In this document: piece by piece, positions 16,947 to 24,770 of the stretch
Numbering within the stretch: position 1 is the stretch's first letter
How the letters are laid out: every line of letters begins with the position of its first letter
DNA from: a virus
IMG/VR virus record: IMGVR_UViG_3300015265_000205
Coordinates: 1-64,000 of that record
Strand: one strand, 5' to 3'
DNA: 64,000 bases
Notes under the pieces: generated by a model
The model's input: the letters and a program-made list of their open reading frames with translations, nothing else
What the model was told of the DNA's origin: nothing
Database searches by the model: none
Program-made: the position numbers and the translations under genes

Positions 16947-17032
16947 GCCAACAAGGGAGGCGTTTGGTCAGACGGCGGGATTTGCTTTCGGCTCGGCCCC
17001 GCTTGCATAGTGCAAACGCCTCTCTTGTTGGC
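16947..17032. repeat. Imperfect inverted repeat, 20-bp arms around a 46-base centre
   Basis: The arms 16947-16966 and 17013-17032 are complementary except at one position, and the centre contains a further GC-rich pairing. The stretch 16804-17081 contains no credible gene. In the leftward transcript this forms a large hairpin upstream of the tRNA-like sequence. It could be a structured RNA, a processing site or a small mobile remnant. Confidence 0.6.
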
Positions 17033-17080
17033 CGCCGGTTACGCCGGCGAAACGGGCCAGGGCGACTGGCCGGGGTGAAA

Positions 17081-17260
17081 TTAGGCTGCCGACACCTGCG
17101 AAGGGCGGAAGCGCTGGCTTTGCGTCGAGCCGTCCAGCAGCACTTCCAGGAAGTCGCCACGCACGCCCGGATGCGTCTGCACGAACTTGCCCGGGCGCGC
17201 CGCTGGATCGGTTTTCGTGCCCTTCACATTCACCTTCTGATCTTTTTTGAAATTCGACAT
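17081..17260 (-). CDS. Small early protein, unknown
   Basis: 59 residues from the ATG at 17260 with AAGGA. Basic N-terminus (MSNFKKDQKVNVKGTK); the sequence suggests a small beta-barrel with VRGDFLEVLLDGSTQSQRF, possibly nucleic-acid binding. No family recognised. The 145 bp upstream holds a GC-rich hairpin (about 17287-17310) that could attenuate translation or transcription. Confidence 0.55.
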   Translation of the reverse strand: MSNFKKDQKVNVKGTKTDPAARPGKFVQTHPGVRGDFLEVLLDGSTQSQRFRPSQVSAA

Positions 17261-17405
17261 GCTGTATTTCCTTAAAGGTTGGTTGTGGCGCCGGGCTTCC
17301 CCGGGCGCCTGATCCTCACGAAGATCAATCGGGGCATGCTGATCCCACAGGGCATTTATCCGGCCCGCCGGCCTGTCCCGCCTTGAACTACGGCGCGGGC
17401 GACCG

Positions 17406-17639
17406 CTAAACCTTTGCCAGCTCTGCAGTCCAGCCCAACTCGCGGCCATAAAACGTGCCGCTGCAAGACGCCATACGCGCATCGACCCGCGCCAGCTCAT
17501 GCGCTTGATTTGGACTTCCTGCCCAGGCTGTTGCCTTAAAATTTCCATCCTCAAACTTGATCAACACGTTGTACTTACGCAGTGCTGCGCGCGCCGGTGG
17601 GGCGCTGAACAGGCCGGGCAGCGCGTCGCGGGCACTCAT
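17406..17639 (-). CDS. Small early protein, unknown
   Basis: 77 residues from the ATG at 17639, five bases after the previous stop, so it may depend on coupled translation (no clear ribosome site of its own). A basic Ala/Pro-rich N-terminus is followed by FEDGNFKATAWAG and GRELGWTAELAKV. No family recognised. Confidence 0.5.
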   Translation of the reverse strand: MSARDALPGLFSAPPARAALRKYNVLIKFEDGNFKATAWAGSPNQAHELARVDARMASCSGTFYGRELGWTAELAKV

Positions 17640-17644
17640 GGCGG

Positions 17645-17734
17645 TTAGCCGCGCGCTGGGATTGCGATTGCCGGGATCACTTCGCCGTGGGCGATGAGGA
17701 CCGCTTCGAGTGCTGCGAGCTCTGCTGGGGACAT
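17645..17734 (-). CDS. 29-residue first product of the leftward operon
   Basis: Starts at an ATG at 17734 with AGGAG eight bases before it, ends at TAA. The peptide (MSPAELAALEAVLIAHGEV and a short hydrophobic tail) is helical. It is the first coding frame after the leftward promoter and may be a leader peptide for the next gene rather than a functional protein. Confidence 0.45.
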   Translation of the reverse strand: MSPAELAALEAVLIAHGEVIPAIAIPARG

Positions 17735-17765
17735 GTCGTACTCCTGTGTTTGCTTTCGATAACGC

Positions 17766-17795
17766 ATTAAACACCATGTTTATAAACATAGTCAA
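17766..17795 (-). promoter_or_regulatory. Leftward early promoter (pL) with operator in the spacer
   Basis: On the minus strand: TTGACT, an 18-bp spacer, TTTAAT (17 bp if GTTTAA is taken as the -10). The spacer contains the perfect 14-bp palindrome ATGTTTATAAACAT (17776-17789). Further AAACAAA-type half-sites lie just upstream (17800-17830). The layout copies the rightward promoter at 19688. Confidence 0.8.
17776..17789. promoter_or_regulatory. Repressor operator in pL
   Basis: The perfect palindrome ATGTTTATAAACAT lies between -35 and -10, so bound repressor would exclude RNA polymerase. It shares the 12-bp core TGTTTATAAACA with the operator at 19694. Confidence 0.75.
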
Positions 17796-17957
17796 ACGTT
17801 TTGTTTAATTTTGTGGATTTTTTGTTTAGTGCATCAGGATGGGTGACGCGACGTTGCCTTGCGGGGAGGGAGGGGGCGGCAAGCGATTTTGCGGCGGCCT
17901 ATCTATCGAGGGAAGGGCAGGAACGTGAGGATATTGTTCGTTCAAAGATTTTTGGAC

Positions 17958-17983
17958 GAAAAAAAGCCCGCGCGCGGCGGGCT
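17958..17983 (-). terminator. Terminator of the repressor/exported-protein transcript
   Basis: Read leftward: AGCCCGCC-GCG-CGCGGGCT-type stem followed by a run of seven T. It lies just after the exported-protein gene and insulates that lysogenic transcript from pL. No gene is seen between here and 17795. Confidence 0.8.
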
Positions 17984-18009
17984 ACTTGGCGAGAAAAAAT
18001 GGGGGGAGG

Positions 18010-18864
18010 CTACAGTGGCTCTTTCGCAAAAATCTGGCCGGTCTTGGTGCTATAGATCCAGACTTGAGACAAGGTGGTCACGATCGATGGACCCGACATA
18101 GCGATTTCTGTTGGGCTGTCCATGGTTGCTTTCATGTAGTCGCTGTATCGTGCGGCATATGGTGCGCTCAAGTTCGCAATGTATAGGATGCCAATGTTTT
18201 CTTTGCTCTCCCTAGCAATCTCTGGAGAAACCTTAAAGGAAAAATCTGACGGGATGTTGACCGACCTGGATATAGAGTTTACATTGGCAAAAGTAATTCC
18301 GCAAACATCGTAGGTAAAGCTGGTAATTTCGACTTTTCTGCCATATCCATTCTCACCCACGTAAGTTCTGGAACTTGATAGCTCTTTGTTTATTGGTGCG
18401 GAAGTATAAAAATTTCCATTAATCCGAACCGATCCACTACCGTGTGAAACTATACGGATTCTCATAGTTTCTGTGTCAGCATCGTATTTCGGCAACATCA
18501 TAGGTTTCGACGGAGAAAATGCCAGTACACTCGATCCCGTCAGCTGCCCGTACAAGCGAGCATCTTTCACGAATTCAATACGATCCGCGAATGCCTTCGA
18601 ACTCTCAAACTCATCTTTCTCTAGCTTGATCGAACTGAGAAGCCGTGAAATTTCGACGCAGCTGTGGCCTCGATAGTTGGCTGGCAGCGATTCTACGCTT
18701 GCATCGAAGGGCGCCACGTCGTAAGAACTGTAGCTTGGTGCCTTCTTTTCCTGCTGTTTAACCTGCTGCTTTTTAGCGCTAGTTTTTGATTTTGGGGCTT
18801 CTTGCGCCTGCAGGTGTGCATGGAAGCTACTCAAAAATGCGATTGCAAAAAATGCTTTTTTCAT
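18010..18864 (-). CDS. Exported protein encoded in the immunity region, probably expressed in lysogens
   Basis: 284 residues from MKKAFFAIAFLSSFHAHLQA, a good signal peptide with a likely cut before QE; a start 19 codons earlier would bury it. A Lys/Gln/Ser-rich linker follows, then a domain with SCVEISRLLSSIKLEKDEFESS and KAFADRIEFV and several beta segments. No family named. It is AT-richer than the flanking phage genes, lies directly downstream of the repressor gene on the same strand and is closed by its own terminator. This is the layout of lysogenic-conversion genes, so an envelope role such as superinfection exclusion is plausible but unproven. The ribosome site is weak. Confidence 0.7.
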   Translation of the reverse strand: MKKAFFAIAFLSSFHAHLQAQEAPKSKTSAKKQQVKQQEKKAPSYSSYDVAPFDASVESLPANYRGHSCVEISRLLSSIKLEKDEFESSKAFADRIEFVKDARLYGQLTGSSVLAFSPSKPMMLPKYDADTETMRIRIVSHGSGSVRINGNFYTSAPINKELSSSRTYVGENGYGRKVEITSFTYDVCGITFANVNSISRSVNIPSDFSFKVSPEIARESKENIGILYIANLSAPYAARYSDYMKATMDSPTEIAMSGPSIVTTLSQVWIYSTKTGQIFAKEPL

Positions 18865-18936
18865 TATGTGTTTTTTTTGAGCAATAAGATTATTAGTGTT
18901 TCTAGTTTGGAATTTTTGCATAGAAATTAATCGCCA

Positions 18937-19632
18937 TTAAATTCTATCCCCTTCACGCCTCACGACTCTGCCGATAATAATGCACTCACCGTTTCTGCAC
19001 ATCTTACGGTGGAATTTTCTCTGGTCAGCATTATCGGAGGTTAGCCACCATTCGCCAATGTCACGCGAGAGACGTTTAACCACAACCTCTCCCTCATAAT
19101 TCACTGCAAAAACCACACCGTCAGCTGGTTTGTTGTCATCCGTATTGAGGATGACAACATCATCTTCGTGCAATGCCGGCTCCATACTTTCGCCTTTAAC
19201 TTTTATGGCGATTAGCTTTTCTGGGTTGTATCTATGCTTCGCCACCCATTTTGGGTCCAGTGCAATAGTCCCGCCATCTTCAAATTCCGGCTCTGTTTTA
19301 AATCCCGTCATTCCAGCGGACAGGCGAAGTTTTACTTTTCTAATGAGGATGAACTCGGTGTCATGTAGCGCCTTGACTTCGACCTTGAGTGCGCCAGGAA
19401 CGCCCGATGCTCCGGGCGACAGCGCCATCGGCCCCTCCCCAGTCTCAAGCCAAGTTGCCGAGCAACCCAAAATACTTTGAGCGTTGATCAGCCCCGCCTT
19501 CGAGATCCCTCGCGCCTCCCAGTTATTTATCACTTGCGAAGAAACGTTTAAGGCGCGCGCGACCTCGGCCTGGCTTTCAATGCCCTTGAGAGTCTTTGCA
19601 GCCTCGTAAAGTCGTGTCATCTGTATATGCAT
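18937..19632 (-). CDS. CI-like lytic repressor (HTH plus S24 peptidase)
   Basis: 231 residues. An N-terminal helix-turn-helix (ESQAEVARALNVSSQVINNWE, ~19-39) binds operators; the C-terminal domain is a LexA/CI-type S24 autopeptidase with Ser149 (KGESMEP) and Lys186 (VVVKRLS). A106-G107 in LRLSAGMTG is the likely self-cleavage site when RecA is activated. It is flanked by two divergent early promoters with the TGTTTATAAACA operator. Two ATGs five codons apart are possible; neither has a strong ribosome site. Confidence 0.92.
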   Translation of the reverse strand: MHIQMTRLYEAAKTLKGIESQAEVARALNVSSQVINNWEARGISKAGLINAQSILGCSATWLETGEGPMALSPGASGVPGALKVEVKALHDTEFILIRKVKLRLSAGMTGFKTEPEFEDGGTIALDPKWVAKHRYNPEKLIAIKVKGESMEPALHEDDVVILNTDDNKPADGVVFAVNYEGEVVVKRLSRDIGEWWLTSDNADQRKFHRKMCRNGECIIIGRVVRREGDRI

Positions 19633-19687
19633 GCCTAATTTTCTCGTTAACTAAACAAAATGTGTTACACAGAATGTTGATTTTTGT

Positions 19688-19716
19688 TTGACTTGTTTAT
19701 AAACATAGTGTTTAAT
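19688..19716 (+). promoter_or_regulatory. Rightward early promoter (pR)
   Basis: TTGACT, 17 bp, TTTAAT, with the operator TGTTTATAAACA (19694-19705) filling the spacer. Nearby CTAAACAAAA and TGTGTTACACA may be extra operators or part of the repressor promoter. It transcribes the Cro-like gene and the rightward operon. Confidence 0.82.
19694..19705. promoter_or_regulatory. Repressor operator in pR
   Basis: A perfect 12-bp palindrome, TGTTTATAAACA, between the -35 and -10 of pR. The same palindrome is at 17777-17788; near-copies lie at 33875 and 886. Confidence 0.75.
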
Positions 19717-19749
19717 GCGGTGAACATTACCAACCAGGTGGAAACATCC

Positions 19750-20049
19750 ATGATTGACGACGACAAGAAGCAAATCACCACGCTTGGCGGGCCGACGAAG
19801 GTTGCCGCCTTGCTCGGCTATGACAAGCACGGCGGAGTGCAGCGCGTCCAAAACTGGATGACACGCGGGATTCCCTCGAAAGTGAAGCTTGATCGGCCGG
19901 ATATTTTTTCCCAGGCATCACCGCGCTGCGCCAGCGATTCGGTTCCAGCGCCAGGCCACGCCGGCCGGCAGCCGCCCACTACCAATGCCATCTTCGACAC
20001 CGTGCCGCTGCGGGCCGCTGTCGGCATCGACGTGGGCGCGAAGCCATGA
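19750..20049 (+). CDS. Cro-like regulator
   Basis: 99 residues from the ATG at 19750 (AGGTGG site). The first ~55 residues (TLGGPTKVAALLGYDKHGG, then VQNWMTRGIPSKVKLDRP) form a helix-turn-helix of the Cro/YdaS kind. The C-terminal half is Pro/Ala-rich and probably disordered. First gene after pR and divergent from the repressor, so it presumably competes for the same operators. Confidence 0.75.
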   Translation: MIDDDKKQITTLGGPTKVAALLGYDKHGGVQRVQNWMTRGIPSKVKLDRPDIFSQASPRCASDSVPAPGHAGRQPPTTNAIFDTVPLRAAVGIDVGAKP

Positions 20050-20183
20050 TCCGCCTGATCCCAATTTCCCCGCCTCGTTCGGCAGACGACTTCGTGTGCA
20101 TTCCGATTCTCGAGCCGCACCAGTTGCCTCGCGGCGCGCCGCTCGAGGAGTGCGCATCGCCAGCAAGCGAGCGCCCACCGTAA
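20046..20183 (+). CDS. 45-residue protein, unknown
   Basis: ATGA overlap with the Cro-like stop. Begins MIRLIPISPPRSADDF, Pro-rich throughout. No family recognised; support is the coupled start only. Confidence 0.4.
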   Translation: MIRLIPISPPRSADDFVCIPILEPHQLPRGAPLEECASPASERPP

Positions 20184-20254
20184 AACAGCACCAAGTACCA
20201 CCCTGCATTTTCGCTGTACCCAAACCCTGTAACACCGACCACCAGGAGAAAACC

Positions 20255-20542
20255 ATGAAACAGAAGCAAAAACGTACCGCGCTCGTCAAGGGCTACATAA
20301 CTGATGACAACAAGGATGCCTTGCAAGCCGCATGCACGGCGATGCGCAAGACCGTCAGCGACGTGCTGAACGAATGCACGATCGTGATCATCCGCAATCA
20401 CCTGGACGCCAGGCCGAAACGGAATGATACGCCGCCGTTTTCGAACGGGGCTAGACCCAAATCACGGGAAAAGCTGGGCCCACTCCAGGCGCAGCGCCCC
20501 AGCTTCGGCCTGGTCCCTCGCGTCGTGCGGATGCGGGTTTAA
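20255..20542 (+). CDS. Small ribbon-helix-helix-like protein
   Basis: 95 residues from the ATG at 20255, which has CAGGAG. The basic N-terminus, ALVKGYITDDNKDALQAAC and the helix RKTVSDVLNECTIVII resemble a ribbon-helix-helix DNA-binding unit (one strand, two helices). The Arg/Pro-rich C-terminus is probably unstructured. Likely an early regulator. Confidence 0.5.
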   Translation: MKQKQKRTALVKGYITDDNKDALQAACTAMRKTVSDVLNECTIVIIRNHLDARPKRNDTPPFSNGARPKSREKLGPLQAQRPSFGLVPRVVRMRV

Positions 20543-20559
20543 CGGCATGGAGGCAGCTA

Positions 20560-20775
20560 TTGAATAAACCAGCCGAGGTGACAGCCGAGGAAAAGGAGCT
20601 GGTATTCCAGCGTTCGATGATTTACCGCCAGGCCGAGAAAGACCTGCAGGGCGCCAAGGACGGGGAGGGCGAGAGCGCGGCGAAGGCCGCGCACAAGGAA
20701 GCGCGCCAGAAATGGCGCGATGCCACCGACAGGGTGGCGAAGAAATACGAGGTGCCGCGGCGCGAGCCTCCATAA
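20560..20775 (+). CDS. Small charged protein, unknown
   Basis: 71 residues, TTG start with GGAGG six bases before it. Mostly one long charged helix (EKELVFQRSMIYRQAEKDLQ). No family recognised. Confidence 0.55.
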   Translation: MNKPAEVTAEEKELVFQRSMIYRQAEKDLQGAKDGEGESAAKAAHKEARQKWRDATDRVAKKYEVPRREPP

Positions 20776-20851
20776 CGGACCCGCACCCGACAGCTACAGC
20801 ATTACACGGCCGGAATCGGCAACTTTAATCACCATCAATTAGGAATATGAC

Positions 20852-21115
20852 ATGACGCAAACAACTGCAATTAAGCCATACCGCTCGCTGGACGACGCCC
20901 ACGGCAATAACGAATTGCTTGACATGCTGCTGGCCAAAGGCCCGAAGAACGATGCAGCGCTTGCCCGCGCGCTGGAAGTGGCGCCGCCAGTGATTTCCAA
21001 GATTCGCCACGGCCGCCTGCCAATCGGCGCCTCGCTGCTGATTCGCATGCACGAGGTGTTCGACGTGTCGATCCGCGAGCTCAAGCGCATCGCGCGCGCT
21101 GAGGTGGCGGCTTGA
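20852..21115 (+). CDS. HTH regulator, Cro/XRE type
   Basis: 87 residues with a clear helix-turn-helix (NDAALARALEVAPPVISKIRHG) and a C-terminal helix. Position after the Cro-like gene would fit a CII-like or second Cro-like regulator; the sequence does not decide. Start supported by AGGAAT. Confidence 0.7.
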   Translation: MTQTTAIKPYRSLDDAHGNNELLDMLLAKGPKNDAALARALEVAPPVISKIRHGRLPIGASLLIRMHEVFDVSIRELKRIARAEVAA

Positions 21116-21282
21116 CCTGGGCGACATTGCGGGCGGCGCCCGGCGCAAGCACGGCGCAGGGCGAGCAGGGCGGCGACGCCCGGCAAGATCCGCACGATGG
21201 CGCGTTGCCTGTCGATCCTGGCCATGTGCGGACGCGTCAGCACTACGAAGCAATGCTCGAAGAGCAGCGCGCCAGCCAATAA
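21112..21282 (+). CDS. 56-residue protein, unknown
   Basis: TTG start overlapping the previous stop (TTGA) and preceded by GAGG. Gly/Ala/Asp-rich N-terminus, then a charged C-terminal helix (RTRQHYEAMLEEQRASQ). It ends just before a GC-rich hairpin. No family recognised. Confidence 0.45.
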   Translation: MTWATLRAAPGASTAQGEQGGDARQDPHDGALPVDPGHVRTRQHYEAMLEEQRASQ

Positions 21283-21286
21283 AAAA

Positions 21287-21304
21287 GCCCGCTTGCAGGC
21301 GGGC
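21287..21304. terminator. GC hairpin between early genes
   Basis: GCCCGC-TTGCAG-GCGGGC. On the minus strand it is followed by six T; on the plus strand only by TTCCTT, so it is weak for the rightward operon. It may stop antisense transcription or cause partial attenuation before the KilA-N gene. Confidence 0.5.
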
Positions 21305-21338
21305 TTCCTTGAAACGCTATAAATCTTTGAGAGAATTT

Positions 21339-22097
21339 ATGAGCCAAATTGTACAACACAAAGGCATCACGATAGCGAATACGCTGATCGCGGTCGATAA
21401 AGAAGGCCGCTTTTGCCTCAACGACCTGCACAAGGCCGCGGGCGCGGAAAGCCGCCACCAGCCTGCATTCTTCTTCCGCCGCCCGGAAATCCAGGAACTG
21501 GAAGCGGAATTAAACTCTGCGCCGGCGCAGAGTTTGCAGACCATCACCACCCAAGGCCGTAACGGTGGCACCTACGTCTGCAAGGAACTGGTCTACGCCT
21601 ACGCTATGTGGATCAGTCCCAAGTTCCACCTGGAAGTCATCCGCACCTTTGATGCCGTGGCCACCGGCCAGACGCCGGCCGCCGCGCCCGCGCGCAGCGC
21701 AGTCTCGCCCGCCAAGGAATTCCGCGCCATCTTCGGCATTGCACGCCTGATCGGCCTCGACAAGAATGCTGCGGCGATCAGCGCAAACCAGGGTACGGCC
21801 GCGCTGACCGGCGTGAACATGCTGCAGCTGATGGAGCGTACGCACCTGGCCACGCCCAGCCAGGAGATTTACTACACGCCGACGGAGCTGGGCAGCCGCT
21901 TCGTCAAGAGCGCCAAGGCGTTCAACCAGTTGCTGGTGCAGGCCGGTCTGCAAGAGAGTATTGCAGGCCATTGGGTACCGACGGAAAAGGGGCGCGCGCA
22001 CGCTTTCGTGGCGGACACCGGCAAGGCGCACTCCAGCGGCACGCCTATCCAGCAAGTGAAATGGCGCGACTCGGTCCTGGCGGAGGTGGCATTGTGA
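21339..22097 (+). CDS. KilA-N domain protein (phage regulator or antirepressor)
   Basis: 252 residues from the ATG at 21339. Residues ~5-105 are a KilA-N DNA-binding domain (GRFCLNDLHKAAGAESRHQP, then GTYVCKELVYAYAMWISPKF with the conserved YAMWIS motif). The C-terminal half (~135-250) is a separate domain ending GHWVPTEKGRAHAF, like the antirepressor/KilA-C type. Such proteins modulate phage gene expression or the repressor. Confidence 0.8.
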   Translation: MSQIVQHKGITIANTLIAVDKEGRFCLNDLHKAAGAESRHQPAFFFRRPEIQELEAELNSAPAQSLQTITTQGRNGGTYVCKELVYAYAMWISPKFHLEVIRTFDAVATGQTPAAAPARSAVSPAKEFRAIFGIARLIGLDKNAAAISANQGTAALTGVNMLQLMERTHLATPSQEIYYTPTELGSRFVKSAKAFNQLLVQAGLQESIAGHWVPTEKGRAHAFVADTGKAHSSGTPIQQVKWRDSVLAEVAL

Positions 22098-22171
22098 ATA
22101 GCCTGTCGAGCAATCCGTCGAGCCCAAGCAAAGGTGCGCATCCATACGCCCATGCAAAAACGATAAGCGGT

Positions 22172-22420
22172 TTAGTTGATCAAATCGAGCACAGCACCGG
22201 AATTGATCAGTTCAAGGCTATAGGCATCAGCCTCGATGAGCGCTGCACTCAATTTTTTAAACGCCGCTTGAGTGGAAACGATAACCGGAGGGGTAATTCG
22301 CTCTCCCGTATCTTCGCGACCCACAAAAAATATTTGCCCCCTGAAACGATTATCCGCTTCTTGAATCGCATCGACATGGTAGATGAAGCCACCGACGCAA
22401 TGCATTTCTTTGGTTTTCAT
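22172..22420 (-). CDS. Reversed small protein, unknown
   Basis: 82 residues reading against the rightward operon: MKTKEMHCVGGFIYHVDAI, then GQIFFVGREDTGERI and a helical C-terminus, a protein-like strand-helix pattern. AAGGGA precedes the ATG. TGATAGGGT, 26 bp upstream, is a weak extended -10 at the same distance as in the other reversed genes. An overlapping plus-strand frame (22094-22534) exists but reads as a low-complexity shadow. Function unknown. Confidence 0.55.
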   Translation of the reverse strand: MKTKEMHCVGGFIYHVDAIQEADNRFRGQIFFVGREDTGERITPPVIVSTQAAFKKLSAALIEADAYSLELINSGAVLDLIN

Positions 22421-22530
22421 GTCATCCCTTCTTGCTCAAGAGTTAACCCTATCATTGCTATCAGTCTTCTAGGCGCTCGATACACTTTGATTGATGCGCC
22501 GCATGCGTTTGCGGTATCGGGAGGTCAGGG

Positions 22531-22875
22531 ATGAATTCCGCACGTCATTCCGCCAACGCCGACCGCGCCGCCGAAATTCTGGCCACAGTCAAGCGCTGTG
22601 GCGCCGCGACCATCGGCGATATCGCCCTTGACCTGACGCTTCACCGCGAGACCGTGCGCAAACGCCTGGCCAAGCTGGTCACGGCCGGCCAACTCGTGTT
22701 GATCGAGCCGGCAGCTGCGCACGTTCGCGCCCTGTACGGCATGCCCGATCTGGATGATCAGGCTGAATTCGACCTCTACCGTAATCGCAGCAGCAACTGG
22801 CCGCGCGGCGAGCACGGCCGTGATCCACTCGTCGCCGCCATGTTCGGCGCACCAGCTGCAGAGGTGCGCCCATGA
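22531..22875 (+). CDS. Winged-helix DNA-binding protein
   Basis: 114 residues. The N-terminal 55 residues form a winged helix (ADRAAEILATVKRCGAATIG, DLTLHRETVRKRLAKLV). The tail ends DPLVAAMFGAPAAEV, a motif shared with the small protein at 30217. GGGAGG precedes the start. Likely an early transcription regulator. Confidence 0.65.
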   Translation: MNSARHSANADRAAEILATVKRCGAATIGDIALDLTLHRETVRKRLAKLVTAGQLVLIEPAAAHVRALYGMPDLDDQAEFDLYRNRSSNWPRGEHGRDPLVAAMFGAPAAEVRP

Positions 22876-24770
22876 AGCGCGACCTCATTACCATCGCCAA
22901 AGAATTCCGCCACTTTCATTTTTGCTGCGGCCTTGGCGGCGGGAAGCAAGGCTTTAATGCAGCGCAGCCACAGGTCGGCAATATGGCCGCGACGCTGCGC
23001 TGCATCGGCGGCATCGACAATGATCCTGCGGCGATCCGCGACTTCGACCGTGCCGGCCCCGGCCGCCCTGGTACCGTCATGGACCTGTTCACGCGAGCCC
23101 AATATACGGCCTTTCACGGGAAAGAGCCGCCCCCACGCTGGCGCGAGGCTACTGCCGTCGATATCCGTCGTGCGGCCGGCAATGAATCGCCGAACATCGT
23201 ATTCATCAGCTCCCCATGCAAGGGGGCCAGCGGCCTGCTGAGCGAAACGTTAAGCAAGACGGCAAAGTACCAGGCGTTGAACGAGTTGACGCTGCGCTGC
23301 ATTTGGCTGATGTGCGAGGCCTGGGCCGACGACCCCGTCGACTTGATCGTGTTCGAGAACGTGCCTCGGCTCGCCACGCGCGGTCGGCACCTGCTCGACC
23401 AGATCAATCAGCTACTGCAGCAGTTCGGTTACGCCGTGGCCGAAACCACGCATGATTGCGGCGAGCTGGGCGGCCTGGCGCAAAGCCGCAAGCGGTTTTT
23501 GCTCGTGGCGCGCAACATGGAAAAAGTGCCACCATTCCTCTATGAGCCAGAGCGGAAGCGCCTGCGCGCCGTCGGCGACGTGCTGGGCCGCATGCCGTTC
23601 CCTGGCGATGCCGCTGGCGGCCCGATGCATCGTATTCCGCGCCTGCAGTGGAAAACGTGGGTGCGCCTGGCGTTTGTGGAGGCCGGCAGCGACTGGCGCT
23701 CCCTGAATAAGCTCACCGTCGAGAATGGCCACTTGGCTGATTACCTGATCATGCCTGAGCGCTTCGGCGACTACCTGGGTGTGAATGGCTGGGACGAGCA
23801 TGCCGGCGCCGTGTCCGGACGCGGTACTCCGACGACGGGCGCGTATTCGGTCGCCGATCCGCGCATGGATACGGTTGCTGAATACAGCCAGTACGGTGTC
23901 ATGCCTTGGGACGCAACCAGTGGCGTGGTCAGCGCGCAGTCAGCGCCTGGTGGCGGCCGTTATTCCGTAGCCGATCCACGCCCACCGGCCGGCCCGATAT
24001 TCAGCAAGTACGCGGTCACCCGCTGGGATAAACGCACGGGCACCGTCATTGGCGGTGACGACCAGGGCGCCTACGCCGTGGCCGATCCACGATCGAGCAC
24101 GGGCTTCGAAGGCGCAGGCAAGTACCTGGTCACGCCGTTCGATGAGGCGGCCGGCACGGTGATCGCTGGCAGCACGACCGGCCAGGGCGCATTCTGCGTC
24201 GCCGATCCCCGCGCGATCAATCGCCAGAAAGGTGATGCATTCCTGACCGGCGGCCATTACGGCGTGCTGCCGTGGAATGGCCAGAGCGGCGCTGTCAGCG
24301 CATCGGCCGGCTACGACAATGGCCGCTGGAGCATCGCAGACCCGCGCATCGACGAAGCGCCGCAGCTGCCGGCCCTGAACCAGAAGACGGTCGCGCTTAT
24401 TCGCGCGCTCGACAGCACCTGGCACCGGCCATTCACCACGCTGGAACTTGGGGCGCTGCAATCGCTGATCGATCCGGACGAGCACTGGTCGACCGATCCG
24501 CAAATCCAGCGTGAAATTGACGAGCACAAGCGCCGGACCGGCGCCAGCGCCTTCCCGCTGCTCGATGGCACGAACGATAGCGCGCATCGCGAACGCATCG
24601 GCAATGCCGTCCCGAAGCTGGCCGCGCAGGCCATCGGCGAGGTGATGGGCACCACGTTGTTGCTGGCAGCTGCTGGCGAGACGTTCATGCTCAGCGCCAT
24701 GCCGATATGGGTGCAGCCCGTGGCGATCGCGATTGCGGCGTCGCAGGCTGGCGCGGGAGGTGAGTTGTGA
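22872..24770 (+). CDS. C5 cytosine DNA methyltransferase with internal repeats
   Basis: 632 residues. Motif I-like FHFCCGLGGGKQGF (14-27), catalytic Cys116 in SSPCKGAS (motif IV, PC), ENV at 162-164 (motif VI) and QSRKR at 204-208 (motif VIII) identify a C5 methyltransferase that methylates cytosine in DNA using S-adenosylmethionine. Between ~300 and 490 there are about five repeats of ~35 residues ending (S/A/C)VADPR or SIADPR in the target-recognition region, and a C-terminal ERIGNAVP motif (motif X) near 575. It protects phage DNA from restriction. Overlaps both neighbours by ATGA/GTGA. Confidence 0.9.
   Translation: MKRDLITIAKEFRHFHFCCGLGGGKQGFNAAQPQVGNMAATLRCIGGIDNDPAAIRDFDRAGPGRPGTVMDLFTRAQYTAFHGKEPPPRWREATAVDIRRAAGNESPNIVFISSPCKGASGLLSETLSKTAKYQALNELTLRCIWLMCEAWADDPVDLIVFENVPRLATRGRHLLDQINQLLQQFGYAVAETTHDCGELGGLAQSRKRFLLVARNMEKVPPFLYEPERKRLRAVGDVLGRMPFPGDAAGGPMHRIPRLQWKTWVRLAFVEAGSDWRSLNKLTVENGHLADYLIMPERFGDYLGVNGWDEHAGAVSGRGTPTTGAYSVADPRMDTVAEYSQYGVMPWDATSGVVSAQSAPGGGRYSVADPRPPAGPIFSKYAVTRWDKRTGTVIGGDDQGAYAVADPRSSTGFEGAGKYLVTPFDEAAGTVIAGSTTGQGAFCVADPRAINRQKGDAFLTGGHYGVLPWNGQSGAVSASAGYDNGRWSIADPRIDEAPQLPALNQKTVALIRALDSTWHRPFTTLELGALQSLIDPDEHWSTDPQIQREIDEHKRRTGASAFPLLDGTNDSAHRERIGNAVPKLAAQAIGEVMGTTLLLAAAGETFMLSAMPIWVQPVAIAIAASQAGAGGEL

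Noticed and set aside
16888-17160. Arg-rich minus-strand frame across the inverted repeat
   Set aside because: Composition is noise-like and the frame crosses a strong hairpin; the gene at 17081 in another frame has a proper start.
22094-22534. Plus-strand frame of about 146 codons between the KilA-N and winged-helix genes
   Set aside because: Ser/Pro-rich without a domain pattern; the reversed 82-residue frame inside it looks far more like a protein and has a ribosome site. Kept as an alternative only.
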